Source of the DNA: Arenibacter sp. ARW7G5Y1
GTDB lineage: Bacteria; Bacteroidota; Bacteroidia; Flavobacteriales; Flavobacteriaceae
Length of the DNA stretch: 64,000 nucleotides
NCBI RefSeq assembly: GCF_003201775.1
Contig: NZ_QJJZ01000011.1
Coordinates: 62,001-126,000, forward strand
Direction of reading: 5' to 3'
A program made the position numbers and the translations under genes. Positions 35,127 to 44,102 of this stretch are shown piece by piece (the first letter of the stretch is position 1; the number at the start of each line of letters is the position of its first letter). Below the pieces are notes generated by a model. It ran no database searches. It was not told where the DNA came from and saw nothing but the letters and a program-made list of their open reading frames with translations.

Positions 35127-35969
35127 ATGGAAAATCAAGTAGAAAACACGATCCAAAAAGTATTCGTTAATGTCAATCAAGTTTGGCAAAAGGCCGAAGC
35201 GATATCTATGGACGATAAAACCTTCAAAATAAAAGCCGGTAATAATCCATCCTTTGAAATGTTGAAGGACAGCAGAAATGTGGAAGTCCAAAAAAACAAG
35301 GACCAACAATTTGCCGAGGCCGATGTAAAAAGACGTTTGGAAGGCGCTTACATAAGTTTTGAGAAGTTGGAACCCAACATTCAAGAGTCGATTCTAGAAG
35401 GTAGGGAGCAGTTGATCGAGACAACATACATCAATGATGGCAAATTAAAGGAAACGGTCAAGATGGTCCAAATGCTATATAACTCCACTTACGGGTCCAG
35501 ATTGGATGTACAGATCAAACGTAAGGAACAGATTAAACTTGAAGATGCCAATGCCTTTCAATATCAATTTACCAAGGATGAATACCATGCCATGGTACAA
35601 GAAGGCAAGACCGTTCAGTTCACAGGAACATCCTTGAGCGGCGATACCTTCCAAAAACTGGCCTATTACGAGCCAAAACTGAACGATATCCGCACTAAAT
35701 CGGCTGTGTCTGCAAATATGTATGTTCTGGGCCAAATATTGACCAAACAACAGGCAGACAATTTGAACAAAGGGGAAGAAGTTAAGATCACCATTCGAAA
35801 GACACAAAAAGGACCTTTGACCTATATGGTTCGATGGAATGCTAAAAACCAACGTTTTCTTTACAAAAATTTGGACAAAACTATTGTTTTGGATAAAGAG
35901 GCCAAGGAGAACAAAACCATTGACGGCGAAAAAAAAAAGAAACAGCCTAAAAACGCCATAAGCATGTAA
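35127..35969 (+). CDS. DUF3945-like conjugation-associated protein
   Basis: 280 residues, no signal peptide or membrane helix. Two DUF3945-like blocks are visible at about 150-190 (FTKDEYHAMVQEGKTVQFTG then TSLSGDTFQKLAYYEPK) and about 205-245 (LTKQQADNLNKGEEVKITIR, then YMVRWNAKNQRFLYKN). Both have the L-x-x-x-x-x-x-L-x-x-G-x-x-[VI] pattern of this domain. The tail is very basic (EAKENKTIDGEKKKKQPKN). DUF3945 proteins accompany conjugative elements in Bacteroidota; role unknown, DNA handling in recipient cells is possible. A strong terminator follows. Confidence 0.6.
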   Translation: MENQVENTIQKVFVNVNQVWQKAEAISMDDKTFKIKAGNNPSFEMLKDSRNVEVQKNKDQQFAEADVKRRLEGAYISFEKLEPNIQESILEGREQLIETTYINDGKLKETVKMVQMLYNSTYGSRLDVQIKRKEQIKLEDANAFQYQFTKDEYHAMVQEGKTVQFTGTSLSGDTFQKLAYYEPKLNDIRTKSAVSANMYVLGQILTKQQADNLNKGEEVKITIRKTQKGPLTYMVRWNAKNQRFLYKNLDKTIVLDKEAKENKTIDGEKKKKQPKNAISM

Positions 35970-35991
35970 CTCAGTTTATACTAATTCAAGC

Positions 35992-36025
35992 AAATGGCCG
36001 ACACGCCAAGCATGTCGGCCATTTT
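35992..36025 (+). terminator. strong Rho-independent terminator
   Basis: AAATGGCCGACA (35992-36003) and TGTCGGCCATTT (36013-36024): 12-bp perfect stem, 9-base loop, then T. It isolates the DUF3945-like gene from the primase-like gene 12 bases later; that gene is therefore read through or uses an internal promoter. Confidence 0.8.
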
Positions 36026-36036
36026 ACATCCTTCCT

Positions 36037-37593
36037 ATGCAAAGTTCTAATTACATAGATGACCCTGAATATTATAAAAGATTGATTTCAAAAATCAATA
36101 CTGAGGCCAATTTTCCGACGTACTTATATCAAAATGGATACAAATTGATTAAGAAAAGTGCAGGTTCTATGGAATTCAAGAATGACAGAGACCGCATTGT
36201 TCTACAAATTGCCAGAGAGCCGGTAACCTATTTCAACCGAAACGATTCCCAGGACAAAGGCCTTTTCTTTGGGTTTTTGATGCGGAGGAACGCGAATTTT
36301 TACCAGGCCGTGCAAGCCGGACTAGAAATTGTGAACTGGACTGGTTATATTGGAAATATACCTATGGAAGTTAGAGATACCAATACCGTGAGAAAATCCT
36401 TGGAGGATAATTTTACCATTGTTCCATTACGGAATTCAAGTTATCTAAAGCTACAACGGGGTATTTCCAAGACAACTTTAAACAGCCCTATATTTAAGGG
36501 CCGTATTTATAATGCGTATCCCACTGTGGAAAATGGCTATCAGTTCGCCAACATTGCCTTTCCAAAATACGATTTGGACGACAATCCCCAAAACTACATT
36601 CTCTACAATAAATCATATTGGAGCAGAGGGGACAACAAAATAAAAAAGTTTCGACTGGTACTAAATCAAAAGGATCATTTCCTATTTCATTCCAACCCCA
36701 TCAAGAATCCTTCAAAAATTATAGTCGGGGAAAGTGGCATAGACCTCCTCTCCTACCATGAACTACATGGTAGTGCAGATAATTTTTATGTATCCTTTAG
36801 TGGCAACGTGTATCAAAAAAAGTTAGATTTCTTCGGTCAACTAACCGAACCTTACCTTAAGACAAACAGTGTATCCATGATATCCATAATGGACAATGAT
36901 ATCAAAGGTTTCGAGTTTGACCTAAAGTTGTTTAGCAGCCTTATCAACCGTTTAAATCCAAATGTATATTTGGAAAGTTCATATAGCCACGGAAATGTAA
37001 GGCTAACCATTAACAACACCTCAGAAGTCGGGGTTCAATTGACCAATCATATCACCTTGCTGGAGGAAAAATTAACGTCCCAACTAGGATGGGATAAACT
37101 TATGTCGAATTCTATCGAATGGGTAAGATCTACGGACAGGATTATATTGGAATTTTCCTTAGCAGAAGTTTTTAATACCATTCCTATAGACGGAGAAAAA
37201 AATCTCTTCAAAATCCTGTTAGAGACCATTAACGAACTTTATCTCCCGTTTAAGGCAACTATCCACAAATCCAAGGGAAAGGATTGGAACGATGACCTAA
37301 GGGATTCCAAGAAGGTGAAATATGTTAAAATGGAGACCCTCAACCCGAATGCTATGGTCATCGGTGATCAAATTGAATTGAAAACAACCAAAGGGCCTGA
37401 AGGCACACCTAACCTTGGTATCATAAAATCAATAAATAGCAACAGCGTGGAATGCGATTTTGGATTGAAATTTAGCTATCCCATTCCCTTTTCGGAAATC
37501 AGGGCGCATTTAAAGAAAAATGCTCCCCTTACTCCTGAAAAAAAGAAATGGGAAATAAAGAATAACAATAACTTACAAAACTTGATAGAATGA
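36037..37593 (+). CDS. Toprim-domain primase-like protein of conjugative element
   Basis: 518 residues. N-terminal region (about 1-100) with RIVLQIAREPVTYFNRNDSQ resembles the zinc-finger/DNA-binding portion of CHC2-type primases but has no zinc Cys set. A Toprim core is clear: Glu232 in IIVGESGIDLLSYHELHG and Asp286-x-Asp288 in SMISIMDNDIKGFEFDLKLF. The C-terminal part (about 440-500) contains a small beta-barrel-like segment (VIGDQIELKTTKGPEGTPNL). I infer synthesis of primers, or other DNA handling, on transferred single-stranded DNA. It precedes the coupling-protein gene with a 76-base gap. Confidence 0.65.
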   Translation: MQSSNYIDDPEYYKRLISKINTEANFPTYLYQNGYKLIKKSAGSMEFKNDRDRIVLQIAREPVTYFNRNDSQDKGLFFGFLMRRNANFYQAVQAGLEIVNWTGYIGNIPMEVRDTNTVRKSLEDNFTIVPLRNSSYLKLQRGISKTTLNSPIFKGRIYNAYPTVENGYQFANIAFPKYDLDDNPQNYILYNKSYWSRGDNKIKKFRLVLNQKDHFLFHSNPIKNPSKIIVGESGIDLLSYHELHGSADNFYVSFSGNVYQKKLDFFGQLTEPYLKTNSVSMISIMDNDIKGFEFDLKLFSSLINRLNPNVYLESSYSHGNVRLTINNTSEVGVQLTNHITLLEEKLTSQLGWDKLMSNSIEWVRSTDRIILEFSLAEVFNTIPIDGEKNLFKILLETINELYLPFKATIHKSKGKDWNDDLRDSKKVKYVKMETLNPNAMVIGDQIELKTTKGPEGTPNLGIIKSINSNSVECDFGLKFSYPIPFSEIRAHLKKNAPLTPEKKKWEIKNNNNLQNLIE

Positions 37594-37669
37594 TACTCAT
37601 GGACCCCTTATCAGAAGAATTAAAGGACAATCTGTACTAGGTAAGTTTCTCTAACACTCTGATTACATT

Positions 37670-40186
37670 ATGAACGACAAGAATCTGGCATTCTCGGCCA
37701 TGCTACTTTCGGTAACCTTTTTTGCTATTATAGGCTTTATTTCCTATTACCCGATCGTGCAATATCTGGAATGTGATTCACAACTTTCACAAATCATACA
37801 TGATTTCCTTATTCGATTTAAGCCTTTGCAAGAGCCCTTACCCGGAAGAACAATGTTATTGATGTTCATTTTAGGTTCGGTCATGCTATATAATCCCAGA
37901 AAAAAAGAGGGCAAATCATTTTTGACCGGCCTAACGTATTTTGGAATTGGCTGTGTACTCTTATTTATAACAGGATATTTTAAACCTTCCCAAATCAGTT
38001 TGCTCTGGTGCTCTTTGATTTTATATAATATCGGTTTCCTGTTTTCTGTTTCTGGTTCGGTACATCTTTTCCAAGTGATGGACTTTGTCAATGATGCCGA
38101 GGATGACCCTTTTAACGATCGGAACGAAACGTTCCGGCAAATGGAAGAACGCATAGATACAGAGTATTCCGTAAACATTCCCTATGAATACCAATACCAA
38201 GGACAACTGCGGAAAGGGTGGATCAATTTTGTCAATTTATTCCGGGCCTTATTGGTCATAGGAACCCCAGGTAGTGGAAAATCCTTTGCGCTGATCGAAG
38301 AGATTATAGAGCAAATGATAGAAAAAAACTTTACGTTGTTGATATATGATTTTAAGTTCGATACGCTTAGTAAGGTTGCCTATAACTATTGGCGAAGAAA
38401 AAAGGAGTGCACAAACGATGTCCAAGAAAAATCCAGACTACCCGAGTTTTATACTTTGAGTTTTGATGATATAGAAAAATCGCATCGCTGTAACCCTATC
38501 GACCCATATTTAATGCGAAACCAGACCGATGCCGCAGATGCCGCTACAATTATCATGAAAAATCTGAACAAAGATTGGATAAAGCGCAGTGATTTCTTTT
38601 CCAAGAGCGCCATTAGTTTTGTTTCGGGACTGATCTGGTACTTGAAGAAAAAATCCGAGGAGACGGGTGAGAATATCTGCACTTTGCCACATGTCATAAC
38701 CTTATCTACAATAAACATCGAATACTTGTTGGAAATTATGATGAAGGAAGTAGAAGTCCGCAGTCTGATGATCCCTTTCAAGGATGCCATGGAGAGGCAA
38801 GCGGGCCAGCAATTGGCCGGTCAGACCGCAAGCGCCCAGATATCCCTTTCCATGCTGGCCAGCAAGGAAATTTATTACATCATGACCGGTAACGATTTTA
38901 GGTTGGACATCAATAATCCACAAAAACCTAAAATAGTCTGTATTCAAAATAATCCCGACCGTTCCGAAATCTATGCCGCTCCCATAGGACTCTATATTAA
39001 TAAGGTTTTGCAAGTGGTAAATAAACCTGGCTGTAGGCCTTTGGGTCTTATCCTGGATGAACTCCCAACCGTTTTTATTATGGGACTTCGTAAGATAATC
39101 GATACCGGAAGGTCCCATTATGTGGCCACAGTACTGGGTATACAGAGTATTACACAATTGATAGCCGATTACGGCAGGGAACTGGCAGAGGTCATCTTTG
39201 ACAACTGCTCCAATGTGTTCAGTGGAGCTGCAAAAGGGGAAACGGCCCGAAGGATCAGTGAGATATTTGGACGTATCCACCAAGGAAAAAAAAGCAAGGC
39301 AATTTCCAACAACGACACCACTGTAAATTTCAGTACCATTCTATCGGAATTGTTGCCAAAAAGCAAGATTACTAGTATGTCTACAGGCCATTTTGGGGGC
39401 ATTGTCGCAGATACCTTTGAAAACCCTATTGAACAAAAACTGTGTTTTGGGTTGTTAAAACCCAATATGGAATCCAAAAAAATTCAAGGGAAATACGAAA
39501 TGCCAGTGCATAACAAATTTAAAAGTGCAAATCATCAGGAACTAGTGGATTCGAAGATGAAACTGATACACAGCCTAGACTTTTTTGATGTTGTACGGAA
39601 CCTCGATTTTGGTCAAACGAATTATTTGCACTTTTATACGACTTACATTAAGAAGTTTGCAGAAGATCAATACGATAATCATATAAAGCAAATGCAATTT
39701 GTCCCTTTGGCCCATGAGCTAAAATTGTTCGACCATCTACAAAAGTTGGAGGAATTGACAAAGAATCATTCCGACCATACAGAAAATATACAGCATTATA
39801 TTGCCAATCTGGTAGATCGCATGTATATAGACAAGGAAATAGATAGGATTCTGGACGCTAATTTTTTAAAGGTGATCAAAGATATCAATGAGCTTGTTGA
39901 ACGGGAATACGTTCAATGTACTGGAAATAAACCAAAGTTGGTTATTTTTGATGAACACAAAATTGGCGATAAAATAGCGGAATCTCTGGAAAAGGACGAA
40001 GTCATTGCAAAAGATTTTATGAAGAAATACCGCAGTAAATCCAGCAGGGAGTTGGCAGATGCCTTTCGTAGGCAATATGAAACACCTACTTTTGAAAGTG
40101 TTTCTGCGGTTAACCAAACAGATGTATTTACTGATTCTTTGGAAAGCTTATTGTCAAGCTATCCTATAGAAATGTATAAGGAATAA
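37670..40186 (+). CDS. VirD4/TraG-type coupling protein (MobC-like of Bacteroidetes CTn)
   Basis: 838 residues. Four membrane helices in the first 130 residues, then a FtsK/VirD4-type ATPase: Walker A GTPGSGKS at 198-205, Walker B-type LGLILDELPTVFIMGL, and SHYVATVLGIQSITQLIADY (Gln motif). A long C-terminal region has coiled-coil character. Such proteins dock the relaxase-DNA complex to the transfer channel. In CTnDOT the equivalent is named MobC; the same name is used elsewhere for accessory proteins, so no symbol is given. The XRE gene follows 21 bases later and is probably co-transcribed. Confidence 0.9.
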   Translation: MNDKNLAFSAMLLSVTFFAIIGFISYYPIVQYLECDSQLSQIIHDFLIRFKPLQEPLPGRTMLLMFILGSVMLYNPRKKEGKSFLTGLTYFGIGCVLLFITGYFKPSQISLLWCSLILYNIGFLFSVSGSVHLFQVMDFVNDAEDDPFNDRNETFRQMEERIDTEYSVNIPYEYQYQGQLRKGWINFVNLFRALLVIGTPGSGKSFALIEEIIEQMIEKNFTLLIYDFKFDTLSKVAYNYWRRKKECTNDVQEKSRLPEFYTLSFDDIEKSHRCNPIDPYLMRNQTDAADAATIIMKNLNKDWIKRSDFFSKSAISFVSGLIWYLKKKSEETGENICTLPHVITLSTINIEYLLEIMMKEVEVRSLMIPFKDAMERQAGQQLAGQTASAQISLSMLASKEIYYIMTGNDFRLDINNPQKPKIVCIQNNPDRSEIYAAPIGLYINKVLQVVNKPGCRPLGLILDELPTVFIMGLRKIIDTGRSHYVATVLGIQSITQLIADYGRELAEVIFDNCSNVFSGAAKGETARRISEIFGRIHQGKKSKAISNNDTTVNFSTILSELLPKSKITSMSTGHFGGIVADTFENPIEQKLCFGLLKPNMESKKIQGKYEMPVHNKFKSANHQELVDSKMKLIHSLDFFDVVRNLDFGQTNYLHFYTTYIKKFAEDQYDNHIKQMQFVPLAHELKLFDHLQKLEELTKNHSDHTENIQHYIANLVDRMYIDKEIDRILDANFLKVIKDINELVEREYVQCTGNKPKLVIFDEHKIGDKIAESLEKDEVIAKDFMKKYRSKSSRELADAFRRQYETPTFESVSAVNQTDVFTDSLESLLSSYPIEMYKE

Positions 40187-40207
40187 TCTATATTTAAAAT
40201 TAAAAAT

Positions 40208-40606
40208 ATGAAAGATATTGACGAGATGATGAGAGCCTCTACTGAGGGTTTCGCATACATCAGCGAACGTTTAAGGATGATTCGAGAAGAACTGATCGAA
40301 AAGGATACCGGCAATAAACGTTCAAGCGAGTTTTCTATTAAATCGATTACCGAACGTTTTGATATGGACTATAATACCTTGGTCAATGTAGAACGGGGGG
40401 CCATATCACTGACCACCATAAAATTGGTTTTGTATTATTACTCATTGGGCTATAATCCGGCATGGATTCTTACGGAGGATAACGAATTCATTCCAAAGGA
40501 CAATATAGGGGAGAATATTGTCTACCAGACCGATGTTCAAGAGGAATACAAGGAGTTAGAATCTGCCATTGTTAATGCCCTTACGGAGTTTAAGAAGAAA
40601 ATTTAA
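40208..40606 (+). CDS. XRE-type helix-turn-helix regulator
   Basis: 132 residues. The helix-turn-helix is at about 38-75 (FSIKSITERFDMDYNTLVNV, ERGAISLTTIKLVLYYY), followed by GYNPAWILTEDNEFIP, a typical continuation, and a helical C-terminus (EEYKELESAIVNALTEFKKK) suited to dimerisation. Such small regulators commonly control conjugation modules. Position after the coupling gene suggests feedback control of the transfer module, but its target is unknown. Confidence 0.75.
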   Translation: MKDIDEMMRASTEGFAYISERLRMIREELIEKDTGNKRSSEFSIKSITERFDMDYNTLVNVERGAISLTTIKLVLYYYSLGYNPAWILTEDNEFIPKDNIGENIVYQTDVQEEYKELESAIVNALTEFKKKI

Positions 40607-40906
40607 AAATAGATTGAAAAATTAGGGCTGGTAGAAAGGTTAACATCCTTTTATTGTTGAACATAAATTCATCTTCATTTCGTCATTTTGAAATCGAATT
40701 TCCAATAATGAAAAGTAACTTATTATGAGAATTAGTCAATTAGCAATGTTTTAATGTAGCCTTCCCTAAAAAATGGGTAAGGCTACAATTCATGGCCAAT
40801 AAATTCATCCCCTAAGAGATTTCTAAAATATTCTCCTTAAATGTGGATATTCGAGTATTATTTTGAGTTTCCAATGATAGCCACAACTTCCCCATTGTTG
40901 TAAAAT
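40607..40906. other. intergenic region with hairpin
   Basis: A strong hairpin at 40755-40787 (TGTAGCCTT/AAGGCTACA plus inner CCC/GGG, one bulge) lies between convergent transcripts of the XRE gene and the cargo operon. It lacks a T-run but probably stops plus-strand transcription. No gene is seen. Confidence 0.55.
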
Positions 40907-40938
40907 ACTCTTTACAAAAGGTGCGATTTGTAAAGAGT
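40907..40938 (-). terminator. 12-bp hairpin downstream of the helicase cargo operon
   Basis: ACTCTTTACAAA and TTTGTAAAGAGT form a perfect 12-bp stem with an 8-base loop, 43 bases past the helicase stop codon on the minus strand. There is only a short T-run (ATTTTA), so it may act as a weak terminator or mRNA stabiliser. Confidence 0.65.
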
Positions 40939-40980
40939 CAGAGTAATTCATCAATATTTTGGTTTATCATAAGTATGACC

Positions 40981-43900
40981 TCATGACCAAAAACCTTTAA
41001 ATTTTGACCATAAATTGTCTTTTTCTTTAGGCTTTGTACTATTACCACTTTCGGCTTTATTCGTTTGTGTGCTAGTGGTTCTTTTTTTAGTTTCACTCAT
41101 GTCGAAAGTCTCTTTTTCTTTGGATACTGTCTTTGCGTCTAGTTTTGATTCTGTTTTTACTTTTTCAACACTTTTAGTATCATTCTTTTCTTCTATTAGA
41201 TTTGAAGCCCTATTGCTCGATTCATCTTTGAGATGTGCCTCTTTAGCAATAACATTAAGTTCATCTTCAACCCTCTCGGAGATTAATTTTTCATAAATAT
41301 AAATCTGCATAACGTAGTCTTCAGGAAATTGCGAAATAGCTTTTTTTCTATAATCACTATCTGCAAATTTTGACATTTTTAGTTTTGCATCAATTTGTTT
41401 GTCATAAACATATTGTTGCATATCATAATCTAAAGGAAAACTTTTAAGTGCTATATTTTTGATTTCTTTATCTTTTACAGAGGCCATATAATTCTTAGCA
41501 AGAATACTTTTATCATAGATGTGCTGTTGCATGCAAAAATCATTCTTGTATTGTTTTATCGCGTACTTTTCTAGTTCTTTATCCGTCACAGTTTCCATAA
41601 ACAAAAATGCTAATACCTGATTCTTGTATACATGATCCTGCATTTCCTTATCTAATGGATACTCTTTTTTTGCAAATCGTCTTATTTTAGCGTGCACTTT
41701 TTTGTCTAGCTTTTTTTCTTTATCAGCTGCTGGTTCATTTTCTAATTTCTTAACCTCCTTATTTTTTTCTTCAATAAATATAGCTTCTTCATTATCTCTA
41801 AGGTCCTCTTCAATTCCATGCTTTTTTCTTAATATAGCAGCGGCTCTTTCTATATATGCCTCCCTCTTTTCATCTGTCAATAGGGAGAAACCCACTTGCT
41901 TTTGGCTTTTTTGATTTTCTTTGTTTTGAGTTATATTCTCTACAATTTTGGATAAACCTTTAAATTCAAAAGTTATTGGTTTAGTTGCTTCTTTAAATTC
42001 AATAGTATATTCCCCTTTTGATTCATTTACTTCAATAATTTTTCCTTCATTCCAAATTGCGTGTTTAACTATGTCTCCTACTTCGAATCTCTTTTGAATT
42101 AGTTGACGTTTAGCGTTTAAGACTAACTGTTCTTTTGCTTCTTTAATTATTTCTTGACTTAACTCTCCTTTACGAACAAAATAACTCTCGCTAATTTCAA
42201 ATAAAAACCGAGATGGATATTTACTCAAACCTGTACTTAAATTGAAGCCTTCTGATTCGGTCAAATAAAATGCCTTTTCAGCTCTTGTTATAGCTACATA
42301 AGTTAAACGTCGCTCTTCTTCAAGCGCTTTGGCTCGTCTTTCTTTAATCGACATTGCGCTAGGCAGCACACCTTCTGTAAAACCACAAAGAAAAACGTAT
42401 GGAAACTCAAGACCTTTCGAAGTATGAATGGTCATTAATTTGACTCTATCATTTTTATCATCATCAATATCCATATCTGTATAAAGAGCAATCTCTTGCA
42501 AATATTCAGTAAGGTTTATAGGTTCTTCATCTTGGCTTTCTAATAGAATAATTGAGTTCTGAAACTCTTTAATATTATCTAGCCTATCCGTATCTCCATC
42601 AGTTCTATAATAAGCTGAAAGACCGCTTTCATCCATTATTTCTTTTACTAGATCAGAGATAATTAAATCAACTTTTGTTCTCTTAAACTTCTCGACAAGT
42701 TCAATGAAATCGATTGCTCCCTTGCGCTTTAGGTCCTTTTCAGATATGTTTTCTTTTAATGCAGTATAAAGAGAAACGTTTTCTTTCTCGGCGATTTTGG
42801 CAACATTTTCAATAAATTTTTTACCTAAACCTCTATTGGGTCTATTAATAACCCTTAGAAATGAAAAATCATCTTCAAATTCAATCAATCTTAAATAGGA
42901 TAAAACATCTTTAATTTCTTTGCGTTCAAAAAATCGTATCCCACCAAAAACTGAATATGAAATGTTCTCTCTTATTAGAGATTGTTCAATACTTCTAGAA
43001 ATATGATTAGCTCTGTATAATATTGCAAAATCAGAATGTTTACAGCCTTCATCCTTTACCAGTCGTTTAATTTCATTTGCTACCCACAGTCCTTCCTCGT
43101 AATCATTTTTACCATGAAAATGAACCACTTCAACACCTTCTGGGTTTTGGGTAAACATGTCTTTATCGACTCTTATTTTGTTGTTTTTTATGATGTGATT
43201 TCCAAGACTTAAAATATTTGGTGTAGAGCGATAATTTTGATTCATTATAATTGTTTTTGAGTCAACAAATTGCTTATCAAAATCAACTAAAATTTCAGGT
43301 TTGGCGCCTCTCCATTCGTATATAGTTTGGTCTGGATCTCCAACAACAAAAAGGTTTTTATGTAATTGAGAAAGCATCTCAATCAACATAAATTGTTTTT
43401 GTGAACTATCCTGTGTTTCATCTACTTGAATATAGTGAAGTCTTTTCTGCCATTTTTCAAGTACCTCTGAGTTGTTTGAAAAAATGTAAAGAGTGAAATT
43501 GATTAAATCATCAAAATCTAAGGCAAAGTTTCTTTGTTGTTTTTCTAAATACCGAATAAAGACTTTTTCTATTTCGTTATCTGTTTCTTTTTTCTTTGAA
43601 TCAAGGATGTATTGCAGATATTCCTGTGAAGTTTTTTGTTTACTGATGTATCTTAAAACTTGTTTAAAAGTGAATACTTTGGAAGTTAAACCTAATTCAT
43701 TATAAACCTGCCGAAGAACAGTTTTTTGGTCTTCAACGTCCATTATGACGAAGTTTTTTGGATATTGGATTTTGTTTATGTCTTCTCTTAAAACTCTAAC
43801 ACAAAATCCGTGATACGTAGTGATGTAACTTAAATCAGAATTTTCACCAATTAATCTTTTTACCCTTTTACGCATTTCTTGTGCGGCCTTATTTGTAAAG

Positions 43901-44085
43901 GTTACACAAAGTATACTAGATGAGTTAATCCCTAATGCTTCAACAATGTAGGCGTATCTATTGGTTAGCGCTTTAGTTTTACCTGAGCCTGCGCCAGCAA
44001 TTACCCTAACGTAACCTTCAGTTTCCATGACAGCTGCTAATTGCTGTTCATTTAAATTTTCCTTAAGTCTTTCGATACCATCCAT
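40981..44085 (-). CDS. UvrD/Rep-type SF1A helicase with Tudor-like and repeat C-terminus
   Basis: 1034 residues. Core SF1 motifs: Walker A AGAGSGKTK (31-38), VTFTNKAAQEM (61-71), VDETQDSS (221-228), VVGDPDQTIYEWRG (247-260), NQNYRSTPN (282-290), TIHTSKGLEFPYVFL (552-566), EERRLTYVAITRAEK (590-604). A small beta domain (666-715, KRFEVGDIVKHAIWNEGKII) is like the Tudor-type end of PcrA. Unusual is what follows: four tandem 37-residue repeats (804, 841, 878 and 915 onwards) and a charged, Ser/Thr/Lys-rich tail. It is the last gene of a five-gene minus-strand operon; the 5'-nucleotidase stop is 17 bases before its start. Confidence 0.92.
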   Translation of the reverse strand: MDGIERLKENLNEQQLAAVMETEGYVRVIAGAGSGKTKALTNRYAYIVEALGINSSSILCVTFTNKAAQEMRKRVKRLIGENSDLSYITTYHGFCVRVLREDINKIQYPKNFVIMDVEDQKTVLRQVYNELGLTSKVFTFKQVLRYISKQKTSQEYLQYILDSKKKETDNEIEKVFIRYLEKQQRNFALDFDDLINFTLYIFSNNSEVLEKWQKRLHYIQVDETQDSSQKQFMLIEMLSQLHKNLFVVGDPDQTIYEWRGAKPEILVDFDKQFVDSKTIIMNQNYRSTPNILSLGNHIIKNNKIRVDKDMFTQNPEGVEVVHFHGKNDYEEGLWVANEIKRLVKDEGCKHSDFAILYRANHISRSIEQSLIRENISYSVFGGIRFFERKEIKDVLSYLRLIEFEDDFSFLRVINRPNRGLGKKFIENVAKIAEKENVSLYTALKENISEKDLKRKGAIDFIELVEKFKRTKVDLIISDLVKEIMDESGLSAYYRTDGDTDRLDNIKEFQNSIILLESQDEEPINLTEYLQEIALYTDMDIDDDKNDRVKLMTIHTSKGLEFPYVFLCGFTEGVLPSAMSIKERRAKALEEERRLTYVAITRAEKAFYLTESEGFNLSTGLSKYPSRFLFEISESYFVRKGELSQEIIKEAKEQLVLNAKRQLIQKRFEVGDIVKHAIWNEGKIIEVNESKGEYTIEFKEATKPITFEFKGLSKIVENITQNKENQKSQKQVGFSLLTDEKREAYIERAAAILRKKHGIEEDLRDNEEAIFIEEKNKEVKKLENEPAADKEKKLDKKVHAKIRRFAKKEYPLDKEMQDHVYKNQVLAFLFMETVTDKELEKYAIKQYKNDFCMQQHIYDKSILAKNYMASVKDKEIKNIALKSFPLDYDMQQYVYDKQIDAKLKMSKFADSDYRKKAISQFPEDYVMQIYIYEKLISERVEDELNVIAKEAHLKDESSNRASNLIEEKNDTKSVEKVKTESKLDAKTVSKEKETFDMSETKKRTTSTQTNKAESGNSTKPKEKDNLWSKFKGFWS

Positions 44086-44102
44086 TGTTCAATAGTTAAT
44101 GG

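Noticed and set aside
37590-37640. 16-codon frame after the Toprim gene (MILMDPLSEELKDNLY)
   Set aside because: Too short to support; likely chance or a remnant of a start.
38702-39283. 193-codon minus-strand frame inside the coupling-protein gene
   Set aside because: Covers the ATPase core of the VirD4-like protein on the other strand; a by-product of its codon bias.
40981-44085. Housekeeping UvrD/PcrA
   Set aside because: Helicase motifs fit, but the location in a cargo operon, the low GC and the 37-residue repeat tail argue for a specialised copy.
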